Shown: positions 18,947-27,489 of the stretch, piece by piece
Numbering within the stretch: the stretch's first letter is position 1
Layout of the letters: each line of letters begins with the position of its first letter
Source: Psychrobacter sp. MF31
Lineage (GTDB): Bacteria > Pseudomonadota > Gammaproteobacteria > Pseudomonadales > Moraxellaceae
Direction of reading: 5' to 3'
Assembly (NCBI RefSeq): GCF_012847335.1
Contig: NZ_JABBDX010000007.1
Coordinates: 80,968 to 144,967, forward strand
Length of the DNA stretch: 64,000 nt
The notes under the pieces: model-generated
Told to the model about the DNA's origin: nothing
Seen by the model: only the letters and a program-made list of their open reading frames with translations
Databases searched by the model: none
Position numbers and translations under genes: made by a program

Positions 18947-19390
18947 CTATAACTCAAACGGCTGCGGGTTAAGTGCCTCAGCAACGCTTGTGCTCAGCGC
19001 AATCGGTTTATTTAAGCGATAATCATAATTGACAAATCGCTGTCGGGCAGTCGCAACCAAAGACGCATCGTTCATTCGCGTGACTTTAATGGCAAAGGTT
19101 CCGCCATCGTCTGTTAGTGCCTCAACGCCCACCTCAAATAACAGCTCTTCACGCGCCCGAACGCGGCTGGTTAAGGTAAGGTGTAACTGATCGACCATCA
19201 GCCCTTGAAAATCGGTATTGATTTCTTTGATGCCTTTTGAGAACAAAAACCGTGCCCGAGCTTCAGCAAGCTGCGCAGTGAGCGCCTCAAAAGTCAAATA
19301 TTGACTGGCATCAATCTCCGTATTGCGAACGCGCATGACCGTTTCAAAGACAAACACCCCATCATCAAAATCGAACGTTTGATCTGCCAA
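18947..19390 (-). CDS. FadM-like acyl-CoA thioesterase
   Basis: 147 residues with the 4HBT hotdog signature: VMRVRNTEIDASQYLTFEAL (the segment that usually carries the catalytic Asp and a His), then FQGLMVDQLHLTLTSRVRAREELLFEV and ARQRFVNYDY. The expected D-x-x-x-H-V core reads NTEIDASQYL here, so the usual active-site Asp/Asn is preserved only approximately. Translation starts at TTG 19390, five or six bases after a strong AAGGAGGGG ribosome binding site. Likely hydrolyses medium or long acyl-CoA or related thioesters. Confidence 0.78.
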   Translation of the reverse strand: MADQTFDFDDGVFVFETVMRVRNTEIDASQYLTFEALTAQLAEARARFLFSKGIKEINTDFQGLMVDQLHLTLTSRVRAREELLFEVGVEALTDDGGTFAIKVTRMNDASLVATARQRFVNYDYRLNKPIALSTSVAEALNPQPFEL

Positions 19391-19823
19391 TGTCCCCTCC
19401 TTTATGGTTGAACCATTGCTTGTATCTCAATAAAACCACGCTTTTTATTATGGCAATTATTATTTTATCTTGGAATGACTTGGCGGTTGTCATGTTTACT
19501 GCCGATTATTGTCTTAGCAGCCGTTATCTGCCACTTAAGCACAGCTGTTGCAAATTTTCAATCTTTTTAAAAAAGTACAAGTTAATCAGGATGACGATTG
19601 ATATTAGCGCTTACTAAAAGTCGTAGTTATCAATTATAGCTCAACTTACGCGCCTTTTTGACAAAATTCCATAAAAACCCTTAAAGTTGAGCGCCAAAAA
19701 ACTAAGCTTGGCAAATTAAGACCAGTTCTGTTAAAATAGCGCCTCCCACCTCAAGGCAAAAAAACGGTTTGCTGTTTTTATTGACCAACCAGGTTCTTAA
19801 CGAAGACAAAGAGGCAATCATTC
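19391..19823. other. 433-base gap between the thioesterase gene and rpmI
   Basis: No infC or other convincing gene is present. It contains divergent regulatory DNA for the thioesterase gene and, in its right half, the rpmI promoter and an 86-base leader. A short open frame on the plus strand (19390-19617) has no ribosome binding site or family resemblance. Confidence 0.6.
19708..19737 (+). promoter_or_regulatory. Probable promoter of rpmI-rplT
   Basis: TTGGCA (19708-19713), 18-bp spacer, TAAAAT (19732-19737). Transcription would begin near 19745, leaving a leader of about 80 bases before rpmI, long enough for autogenous control by bL20, as known for this operon in enterobacteria. Confidence 0.5.
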
Positions 19824-20021
19824 ATGAAAGTGAAGATGAAAACCAAACGCGGCGCCGCCAAGCGTTTTAAAAAAACGGCAAACGGATTTAAGCGTAAGCA
19901 AGCGTTTAAAAGCCACATTTTGACCAAAAAATCAGCAAAACGTATCCGTCAATTGCGCGGATTGGTAATGGTAAACAAATCTGACGAAGCTGCGGTTCGT
20001 CGTATGTGCCCTTACATCTAA
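19824..20021 (+). CDS. rpmI: Large ribosomal subunit protein bL35
   Basis: 65 residues, the standard size, opening [18 protein letters not shown], with [19 protein letters not shown]. Strongly basic and rRNA-binding. Usually the second gene of infC-rpmI-rplT; here infC is missing and rpmI has its own promoter. The ribosome binding site is AAAGAGG upstream of the ATG. Confidence 0.97.
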   Translation: MKVKMKTKRGAAKRFKKTANGFKRKQAFKSHILTKKSAKRIRQLRGLVMVNKSDEAAVRRMCPYI

Positions 20022-20104
20022 TTAATTTTAATTAATTACGATATTATTGCTAATCGACCAAATTGGGTTTTAACCTTGGTCAACCTCATTTTTTGGAGTA
20101 ATTT

Positions 20105-20464
20105 ATGGCCCGTGTAAAACGTGGTGTTCAGGCAAATCGCCGTCACAAAAAAATTCTTAAGCGCGCTAAAGGCTACTACGGCGCTCGCTCACGCGTCTTC
20201 CGCGTTGCCGTTCAAGCGGTAACTAAAGCTGGTCAATACGCGTACCGTGACCGTCGCAACAAAAAGCGTACTTTCCGTCGTCTTTGGATTGCACGTATCA
20301 ATGCTGGCGCTCGCATCAATGGCATGAGCTACAGCCGCTTTATCAACGGTTTGAAAAAAGCCAATATCGCTATTGACCGCCGTGTATTGGCAGACATCGC
20401 CATGCATGATGCTAAAGCATTTGAAGCGTTGGTTGAAAAATCAAAAGCCCAATTGGCGGCTTAA
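20105..20464 (+). CDS. rplT: Large ribosomal subunit protein bL20
   Basis: 119 residues with the typical start [19 protein letters not shown] and the central [20 protein letters not shown]. bL20 organises 23S rRNA early in 50S assembly and represses its own operon in E. coli. It follows rpmI by 83 bases with a GGAG ribosome binding site, and is followed by a clear terminator. Confidence 0.97.
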   Translation: MARVKRGVQANRRHKKILKRAKGYYGARSRVFRVAVQAVTKAGQYAYRDRRNKKRTFRRLWIARINAGARINGMSYSRFINGLKKANIAIDRRVLADIAMHDAKAFEALVEKSKAQLAA

Positions 20465-20540
20465 GCGCTTGCGTGTTGATTATTTAATAAGTGATCAATA
20501 AAGGGTAGATCATCAAGTTGTGATGCTAAAACCCTAAATA

Positions 20541-20572
20541 AAAAAGGCTGCCGAAACTTGGCAGCTTTTTTT
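20541..20572 (+). terminator. Intrinsic terminator after rplT
   Basis: AAAAAGGCTGCC, loop GAAACTT, GGCAGCTTTTTTT. The 12-bp arms and the T-run fit a strong intrinsic terminator that separates rpmI-rplT from pheST. Confidence 0.85.
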
Positions 20573-20673
20573 ATGCGTCCAATTTATGACAGTATTGCTC
20601 ATAAATTTGGTGGTGATGTCCTTGAATCGTTTGCAAAATTTATTCAAATCTTTACAATAAACACTCTGATTAA

Positions 20674-21747
<1,074 letters not shown>

Positions 21748-21823
21748 TAGGCTCAGCTAAGCCCAATCAAAAGCAAATTTGATTTGCTTACCAATGATGA
21801 AAATCGATGGATTAGAGACAATT

Positions 21824-24232
21824 ATGAAAATCAGTGAACAATGGCTTCGCCAATGGGTCAATCCAAATAATAACAGTGAGCAATTAGCCGATCAGTTGAC
21901 CATGGCAGGGCTTGAAATTGATGACCGCTATCCGGTGGCGCGCGTGTTTAGTGGCGTGGTGGTCGGCGAGGTGGTCGAAGTTACGCCGCATCCAGACGCC
22001 GATAAGCTTCGGGTCACCCAAGTAAATGTCGGCGGCGATGAGCTGCTACAAATCGTTTGCGGCGCGCCCAATGTTGAAGTTGGCATGAAAGCTCCGGTGG
22101 CAACGGTTGGGGCGGTGCTTCCAAGTGATGATGGCAAAGGCTTTACCATTAAAAAAAGTAAGCTTCGCGGCGTGGCATCCAATGGCATGCTTTGCGGGGC
22201 GTCTGAGATTGACCTGACCGACAGCATTGATGGTCTGCTTGAACTGCCAGATGATGCGCCCATTGGCGCGGATATCCGCGAGTATTTAGGACTTGATAAC
22301 GAAATTTTTGACATTTCAATCACTCCAAATCGTGGGGATTGCTTTAGCGTCCGCGGTATTGCGCGTGAGATTGCAGTGATTAATCAGTTGTCAGTAACGC
22401 CGCCCATTATTGATAATTCGGATTTAGCGATTGATGATCATTTAAGCACGCCTTTAGTGAATGTCAACGCTGCTGCCGCTTGCCCGCGTTATTTGCTACA
22501 AGCTTTTAGCAAGATTGATCGCAGTATCGATAGTCCTAAATGGATGGTCGATGCGCTCGTGCAATCAGGACTGCGAAGCCATAACTTTTTAGTGGATGTG
22601 ACCAATTATATTTTACTTGAATTGGGTCAGCCGCTGCATGCGTTTGATGCCGATGAGATCATTGGCAATATCGAAGTTCGCGTAGCCAAAGCAGGCGAGA
22701 CGGTCACCTTATTAAATGATCAAGACATCACTTTAGTGGGTGATGAGTTGGTCATTGCCGATGATCAAGGCGTTTTGGCGCTGGCAGGAATCATGGGTGC
22801 CAAACGCGGTAGCATCAGCGATACTACCTACAATATCGTCCTTGAAAGCGCGTTTTTTAGTCCAATGGCAATTGCCGGTCGCGCGCGCCGATTTGGGCTG
22901 CATACCGATGCGTCCCAGCGCTTTGAGCGTGGCGTTGATTTTGAGCTACCAAAACTTGCCTTAGCTCGCGCTTGTGAGCTTATTACGACCATCTCTGGCG
23001 CAACCGCCGGTCAAATCAGCGCTACTGAAAGCTTAAACCAATTGCCAACGCGTCATCCGATCACTTTACCGCTGGCAAAAGTTGCGGATGTGTTAGGTAT
23101 TGAAATTGCTCGCGATGAGATTATTGATATCTTAACTCGGCTTGAGTTTGACGTCACCGCTCATGATGATGACTTGATTTGTGTTCCGCCCTCATTTCGC
23201 TTTGATATGAGCATCAAAGAGGACTTGATTGAAGAGATTGCGCGTATTTTTGGTTATAACCATATCCCAAGCACCTTGCCAAAGCTGCAAGTGAGCATGG
23301 ATTATGACGACAGCGCCGATTTGACGCATGATATGAAGCTGTCTTTAGTGGATATTGGCTACATGGAAGCCATCAGCTTTAGCTTTAGCGATGCTAAAAT
23401 CGAAGCGCTGCTTAATGATGACGATTTAGGTGAAGTTCTGGCGCTTGCTAACCCCATTTCAAGCGATTTGGCAGTGATGCGCCGAACGCTTTTATCAAGC
23501 CTCTTGCCTTGCGTTCAATATAACTTGAACCGTCAGCAATCAAGACTGCGCTTTTTTGAAACCGGATTAAGCTTTGTTGGCAAAAGTGTTAGCGATTTGG
23601 TGCAAACGCCAAGCATTGCGCTGGTTGCCGTGGGCGATGTCTTTGATGAGCAAGCGTATCAAAACCGTTCGATGGACTTTTTTGATTTAAAACATGACGT
23701 TGAGCAGTTACTTTCTGCCACGATTGCGCCAAGCCGAATCCGCTATGAGCGCAGCTTACTTGCATTTTTACATCCCGGTCAAAGCGCCAAGCTTTATATT
23801 GATGAGATATTTATCGGCTGGCTTGGTCAATTGCATCCAAGCGTAGCAAAAGCTCTTGATCTGCCAACCACTTGGGTGGCTCAGTTAAACTTACTGCCGC
23901 TACAAAACTTGCACCGCGAAAAACAGCCCATTACCAGCCCAAGTAAATTCCCGCAAGTTCGCCGCGATATTGCTATTTTGGTAGATGAGAGCATAAGCGT
24001 TGAAGAGATTAGCTCGACCATTCGCCGTGCTGCCGGAGCGCCACTGGTTGATCTGTGGTTATTTGACGTTTATCAAGGCAGCAATGTTCCAGAAAATCAG
24101 CGCTCGTTGGCGTTTGCTTTAATTTTGCAAGATCCATTACAAACACTGGCTGAAGATACTGTTAAAGCGATCACTGACAAAGTGGTGGCGGCGTTAACGA
24201 CACAATTTAATGCCAAACTTCGCGACAGCTGA
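21824..24232 (+). CDS. pheT: Phenylalanine-tRNA ligase beta subunit
   Basis: 802 residues from the canonical start MKISEQWLRQWVNP at 21824; the frame is open to 21779 but that part has no family match. Domains in order: N-terminal OB-fold tRNA-binding region (VVVGEVVEVTPHPDADKLRV), B3/B4 editing domain, the B5 region (IKEDLIEEIARIFGYNHIP), a catalytic-like core (RRTLLSSLLP) and a C-terminal anticodon-binding FDX domain (FPQVRRDIAILVDESISVEE). The editing domain hydrolyses Tyr-tRNA(Phe). It ends before a large intergenic hairpin region. Confidence 0.96.
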   Translation: MKISEQWLRQWVNPNNNSEQLADQLTMAGLEIDDRYPVARVFSGVVVGEVVEVTPHPDADKLRVTQVNVGGDELLQIVCGAPNVEVGMKAPVATVGAVLPSDDGKGFTIKKSKLRGVASNGMLCGASEIDLTDSIDGLLELPDDAPIGADIREYLGLDNEIFDISITPNRGDCFSVRGIAREIAVINQLSVTPPIIDNSDLAIDDHLSTPLVNVNAAAACPRYLLQAFSKIDRSIDSPKWMVDALVQSGLRSHNFLVDVTNYILLELGQPLHAFDADEIIGNIEVRVAKAGETVTLLNDQDITLVGDELVIADDQGVLALAGIMGAKRGSISDTTYNIVLESAFFSPMAIAGRARRFGLHTDASQRFERGVDFELPKLALARACELITTISGATAGQISATESLNQLPTRHPITLPLAKVADVLGIEIARDEIIDILTRLEFDVTAHDDDLICVPPSFRFDMSIKEDLIEEIARIFGYNHIPSTLPKLQVSMDYDDSADLTHDMKLSLVDIGYMEAISFSFSDAKIEALLNDDDLGEVLALANPISSDLAVMRRTLLSSLLPCVQYNLNRQQSRLRFFETGLSFVGKSVSDLVQTPSIALVAVGDVFDEQAYQNRSMDFFDLKHDVEQLLSATIAPSRIRYERSLLAFLHPGQSAKLYIDEIFIGWLGQLHPSVAKALDLPTTWVAQLNLLPLQNLHREKQPITSPSKFPQVRRDIAILVDESISVEEISSTIRRAAGAPLVDLWLFDVYQGSNVPENQRSLAFALILQDPLQTLAEDTVKAITDKVVAALTTQFNAKLRDS

Positions 24233-24309
24233 TGGCTCGAAAAAAGCGCTTTTAGTAAAGCGCTCAATCATTACCATTTTTATTGAAATAAATAATAGGG
24301 CAAAAAAAA

Positions 24310-24346
24310 GCAGCTTATCCAAACGCTGAGAATTGAGATAAGCTGC
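24310..24346. terminator. Hairpin after pheT
   Basis: GCAGCTTATC (24310-24319) pairs with GATAAGCTGC (24337-24346), loop 17 bases. On the plus strand the stem has an A-run before it and no T-run after it; on the minus strand it is followed by eight T. Formally it is a minus-strand terminator, although no minus-strand gene is evident between it and ihfA. Confidence 0.5.
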
Positions 24347-24359
24347 TAACTTATTATTA

Positions 24360-24410
24360 ATAAAGGGTTTTATGGTCAAAAGGCTTAATTATTTTGACAA
24401 AACCCTTTAT
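24360..24410. repeat. Large interrupted palindrome upstream of ihfA
   Basis: ATAAAGGGTTTT (24360-24371) pairs with AAAACCCTTTAT (24399-24410), and inside it GTCAAAA (24375-24381) pairs with TTTTGAC (24392-24398) around a ten-base loop; a three-base ATG bulge separates the two. The ends lie 64 bases before the ihfA start. It could be an operator or an attenuator-like RNA hairpin for ihfA. Confidence 0.7.
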
Positions 24411-24474
24411 AATAGCAACCTTTAGTCGTTTCCTGCCAATATATTACCTAATGACCTAGCATAGGAGCGGTACT

Positions 24475-24771
24475 GTGAGTACGTTGACCAAATCTGACAT
24501 GATTGAGCATTTGATGCAGCAATTAAACTTAACCCGGCAAGAAGGGCGCTGCTTGGTTGAAAACTTTTTTGAAGAATTGTCAGACAGCTTAATTGAGGGC
24601 AAAGAAGTTAAGCTCTCAGGGTTTGGTAACTTTGAGTTAAAAGATAAAAACAGCCGTCCAGGGCGAAATCCAAAAACTGGTGAGCCGGTGAATGTTTCTG
24701 CGCGCCGCGTGGTCACTTTTAAAACCGGTCAAAAATTTCGCCAAAAAATTGACGCGCAACTTTTTGATTGA
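24475..24771 (+). CDS. ihfA: Integration host factor alpha subunit
   Basis: 98 residues, normal length, starting at GTG 24475 with an AGGAGCGG ribosome binding site. IHF bends DNA by about 160 degrees for replication, recombination and transcription. The DNA-binding arm [19 protein letters not shown] is intact, including the proline at the arm tip, as are the helices [16 protein letters not shown] and [15 protein letters not shown]. Gene order pheS-pheT-ihfA matches E. coli. Large inverted repeats lie on both sides. Confidence 0.96.
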   Translation: MSTLTKSDMIEHLMQQLNLTRQEGRCLVENFFEELSDSLIEGKEVKLSGFGNFELKDKNSRPGRNPKTGEPVNVSARRVVTFKTGQKFRQKIDAQLFD

Positions 24772-24774
24772 TCA

Positions 24775-24814
24775 TTTTGCTGAATCCTCACTCTATTTTG
24801 AGGATTCAGCAAAA
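24775..24814 (+). terminator. Perfect 16-bp inverted repeat after ihfA
   Basis: TTTTGCTGAATCCTCA and its exact reverse complement flank an eight-base loop (CTCTATTT). The repeat starts three bases after the ihfA stop codon. There is no T-run after the right arm, so it is a likely transcript-end hairpin rather than a textbook intrinsic terminator. Confidence 0.7.
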
Positions 24815-24905
24815 CGTTTATTGATAAAAACTTTGAGATTGAAGCTCTAGCAGTTATTTAACCATGAAGTCTTTGACTCAAGTTTTAATGATTAAATCGA
24901 TAGGC

Positions 24906-24936
24906 AAAAAAAAAGAGAGCGATTGCTCTCTTTTTT
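24906..24936 (-). terminator. Intrinsic terminator of the repeat lipoprotein gene
   Basis: AAAAAAGAGAGC / GCTCTCTTTTTT around GATT. It is symmetric and can act on both strands; on the minus strand it lies 27 bases after the lipoprotein stop codon. Confidence 0.8.
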
Positions 24937-24962
24937 ATTTTATTATTGATTTCTCAATAATA

Positions 24963-25352
24963 TTACTGAGCTGGCTCTTCAACCACTACAGTGTCAGCAG
25001 CTGCTGCTGGATCAGTTTCAGTAGTTACTGTAGTTTCAGTAGTAGTTGCGGCACCGTCAGCTGGAACTTCAGCAGTAGTGGTAGTAGTACCAGTTGCTTC
25101 AGCGGCAGTTTCAGCGTTAGCTACTGCAGTTTCAGCGTTAGCTACTGCAGTTTCAGCTTCAGCGGTCGCGGCTTCTGCTTCAGCAGTAGGTTGACCGTTA
25201 GCGTTTGCATCAGTTAGCTCTTCTTGAGCGTCTTGAACGTTTTCTTGTGCGTCAGCTAAATCTTCAGCAGCATTTTCTTTTTTGCTATCGCAAGCAGTTA
25301 GGCCCATAGAGGCAGTCATAATAGCGGCTAAAGCAATTAACTTAAGTTTCAT
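24963..25352 (-). CDS. Ala/Thr/Glu-rich lipoprotein with tandem repeats
   Basis: 129 residues from the ATG at 25352. A lipoprotein signal peptide (MKLKLIALAAIMTASMGLTAC) is cut before Cys21 in the lipobox L-T-A-C; the next residues DSK would favour retention in the inner membrane only weakly (Asp at +2 is the classical Lol-avoidance signal). The mature part is a short acidic helix (EDLADAQENVQDAQEELTDA) followed by heptads AETAVAN and a Thr-rich tail (TTTTTAEVPADGAATTTETT). This is a low-complexity surface or periplasmic spacer type; function unknown. The wider open frame to 25412 lacks a start with signal-peptide sense. Confidence 0.8.
   Translation of the reverse strand: MKLKLIALAAIMTASMGLTACDSKKENAAEDLADAQENVQDAQEELTDANANGQPTAEAEAATAEAETAVANAETAVANAETAAEATGTTTTTAEVPADGAATTTETTVTTETDPAAAADTVVVEEPAQ
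25111..25152. repeat. 21-bp tandem repeat in the lipoprotein gene
   Basis: TCAGCGTTAGCTACTGCAGTT occurs twice head to tail, followed by a partial third copy (TCAGC). It encodes the AETAVAN heptad, so copy changes keep the frame. Confidence 0.9.
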
Positions 25353-25817
25353 GTGGGATTCTCCGGGAATTGAATTGAGCAGTAGCTGCACAAAAAAGAG
25401 CTGAGTTTCCAAAATGTTAGGATACTCAACTACTCTTAGTTACAGCTACTCAGCTTTCACGCATTCTATATGGTTTTTTAGAAAAAGAAAATACTTTTTA
25501 CAATTAAGTAACAATAAAGCAGTAAATAATTTGTCAAAACTTTATTTTAATACCAAATCTTATACAGCCAAGCTTGCTAAAGGCTTTATAATTTAGCCAT
25601 ATTAGGGAATGAGCATGAAAAAAGGATTTTTCTTTGGTGGATGCTCAAAATAATAGCAAGAACGATAATAAAAAAGAAGTAAATTCATAAATATTTTTGA
25701 TCGAGGGCGACTTTGTTGAAAAAAATCATTGAGCCTTAATGACAAGGATTAAAACAAGGTGACCAAGACCAGCAAGAGGGCATTGTCGCTTGATGCAAAA
25801 ATACTAAGGAGAGAGAT
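25353..25817. other. 465-base gap without a convincing gene
   Basis: AT-rich region between two divergent genes. It must hold both promoters. A 14-codon frame MSMKKGFFFGGCSK (25609-25653) looks like a damaged lipoprotein start but cannot be supported. A ribosome binding site AAGGAGAG precedes the metallopeptidase ATG. Confidence 0.5.
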
Positions 25818-26702
25818 ATGAAATGGCAAGGTCGAGAGGGCAGCTCAAATGTGCGCTCGAGCACAGGTGGCGGCAGAATGATCGGCGGCGGGATCGGCGG
25901 GATCATTATTGCAGGGATTTTATGGCTGGTCTTTGGGGTCAATCCCATCACCGCACTGCAAACAGGCGAGAGCATTGCCGGTGGTGGTAAGGCGTCGACT
26001 ACAGAGCCTACCGGAGATGATACGCGCGATGAGCGCTTTGTCAAAGTGGTGTTGCGAGATACCGAATTGGTTTGGGGTCAAGTGTTTCGCGATGCAGGTC
26101 AAACTTATAAAGAGCCTTCATTAATTTTATTTAATAGTCAAATCAATTCAGCTTGTGGAACGGCAACTTCTGCCACGGGACCTTTTTATTGCCCAAGTGA
26201 TCAAACGGTGTATTTAGACACCTCATTTTTCGTAGAAATGCGCCAAAATTTAGGGATTGTTGGCGATCAACAAGGCTCAGGAGATAGTGAAAACCAAGGT
26301 CGGGCAGGCGACTTTGCTGAAGCTTATGTGATCGCTCATGAAGTTGGTCATCATGTGCAAACCTTACTTGGCATCACTCAGCAAGTCAATGAAGCCACAA
26401 GACAAGTCAGTCGCGCCGAAGCCAATCGATTGTCCGTTTATCAAGAGCTTCAGGCAGATTGTTTTGCAGGGGTTTGGGCAAATAAAAATGAGCAGCGCAT
26501 TGGCTTTTTAGAGTCAGGGGACATTGAAGAGGCAATCAATGCCGCAAGTCAAATCGGTGATGATCGATTGGCTGAAGCAAGCGGTCGCGCGGTAGTTCCA
26601 GATAACTTTACTCATGGTACCAGTCAGCAGCGCATTGAGTGGTTCAGCCGTGGTTTAAAATCTGGAAATATTGAGTCTTGCGATACCTTTGGCGGCGTTT
26701 AA
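25818..26702 (+). CDS. ypfJ: YpfJ-like neutral zinc metallopeptidase
   Basis: 294 residues. A Gly-rich cytoplasmic N-terminus (RMIGGGIGGIIIAGIL) leads into one membrane helix (about 22-40), with the rest outside. The zinc site is HEVGHH with His174, Glu175 and His178, and a later ELQADCFAG contributes the third ligand (Glu/Asp). Arg-Gly-Asp-like and Cys pairs (SACGTATS, FYCPSD) are typical of this family. Substrate unknown. Terminator directly downstream. Confidence 0.86.
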   Translation: MKWQGREGSSNVRSSTGGGRMIGGGIGGIIIAGILWLVFGVNPITALQTGESIAGGGKASTTEPTGDDTRDERFVKVVLRDTELVWGQVFRDAGQTYKEPSLILFNSQINSACGTATSATGPFYCPSDQTVYLDTSFFVEMRQNLGIVGDQQGSGDSENQGRAGDFAEAYVIAHEVGHHVQTLLGITQQVNEATRQVSRAEANRLSVYQELQADCFAGVWANKNEQRIGFLESGDIEEAINAASQIGDDRLAEASGRAVVPDNFTHGTSQQRIEWFSRGLKSGNIESCDTFGGV

Positions 26703-26720
26703 TCGTAACTTTAAGCCACA

Positions 26721-26749
26721 AAAAAGCCTGATAAGACATCAGGCTTTTT
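26721..26749 (+). terminator. Intrinsic terminator after the metallopeptidase gene
   Basis: AAAAAGCCTGAT / ATCAGGCTTTTT, loop AAGAC, ending in five T. The A-rich left arm allows use in both directions, ending the convergent glycine-zipper gene as well. Confidence 0.85.
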
Positions 26750-26785
26750 AGTTTTAATATTTTTATTTTTAACAACTACTAAAAA

Positions 26786-27031
26786 TTAGTTGTGGTCGAT
26801 AATGTAACCACCAGCGCCACCAATTGCAGCGCCAGCCAAGGCACCGCGAGCGATATCTTTGCTATCGCCTTTGCTTTTGATCAACGCGCCCGCTGCTGCT
26901 CCTGCTGCGGCACCTTTTGCAGTGTTGCTAAGACCACTGTTGTAGCCATAGCCGCCAGTTGAGTTACAGCCCGTCATCACTAAAACTGAGCTGGTAATTG
27001 CTGTTAGTGCCAATGATTTTGCAAATTTCAT
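26786..27031 (-). CDS. Glycine-zipper lipoprotein
   Basis: 81 residues. The signal peptide MKFAKSLALTAITSSVLVMTGC ends at the lipobox V-M-T-G-C (Cys22). The mature part has a glycine zipper (GAAAGAAAGALIKSKG, then GALAGAAIGGAGGYI) that would form a two-helix membrane-associated hairpin, as in the outer-membrane lipoproteins SlyB, Pcp and OsmB. Likely part of outer-membrane stability; precise role unknown. Confidence 0.85.
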   Translation of the reverse strand: MKFAKSLALTAITSSVLVMTGCNSTGGYGYNSGLSNTAKGAAAGAAAGALIKSKGDSKDIARGALAGAAIGGAGGYIIDHN

Positions 27032-27433
27032 ATCATCACCTGTCCATTTATGATCGTTAATATCTTGAAGAGTCTTTATGAGTAAAGATAATCGACAACG
27101 CTAAAATAATAACTTGTCCTAAAAACGTAAGCTTTATTGACTTTAAAAAGAATGATCCCAAAAAAGGTTCAGCTAAAAAGCTCGTAGTAAAAATAACAGC
27201 GTCATAAGTATACTCTGCTTGATATCATAGCTTAATCACAAGTTTAAAACGAGCGCTTACGCGTAGTAATATCGCAAGGCTTTATCAATAAAGTGTAATT
27301 GATATTACCCGATTGTATCATTGGTAGGCAAATTGCTTAGTAATCTTGTATTTAAGCTTTAACTTCGCTAATCGATTTGGTTGCGATTGAGCTTTATTTT
27401 ATTCAAAATCGGCTTTTAATCTTAAAGTAAGAA
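27032..27433. other. 402-base gap, no gene seen
   Basis: AT-rich DNA between the glycine-zipper gene and the rho terminator. It contains the promoter region of the glycine-zipper gene (minus strand). No repeat, tRNA or ORF of note was found by reading. Confidence 0.5.
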
Positions 27434-27463
27434 TAAAAAAAAGCCGCATGATCACGGCTTTTT
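27434..27463 (-). terminator. Intrinsic terminator after rho
   Basis: AAAAGCCG (27439-27446) / CGGCTTTT (27455-27462) with loop CATGATCA; on the minus strand it ends in a run of eight T. Located 27 bases beyond the rho stop codon. Confidence 0.8.
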
Positions 27464-27489
27464 ATTTTGGGAGAAATAATCGTTAGCGC

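Noticed and set aside
19390-19617. 75-codon frame on the plus strand before rpmI
   Set aside because: It overlaps the start of the divergent thioesterase gene, has no ribosome binding site and a random composition.
24991-25194. Ser/Val/Ala-rich frame on the plus strand inside the repeat lipoprotein gene
   Set aside because: It is the antisense shadow of the Ala/Thr/Glu-rich repeat region.
25609-25653. 14-codon MSMKKGFFFGGCSK frame, with a Lys/Asn-rich continuation after a one-base shift
   Set aside because: It looks like a broken lipoprotein start but is too short, has no proper hydrophobic core and needs an assumed frameshift.
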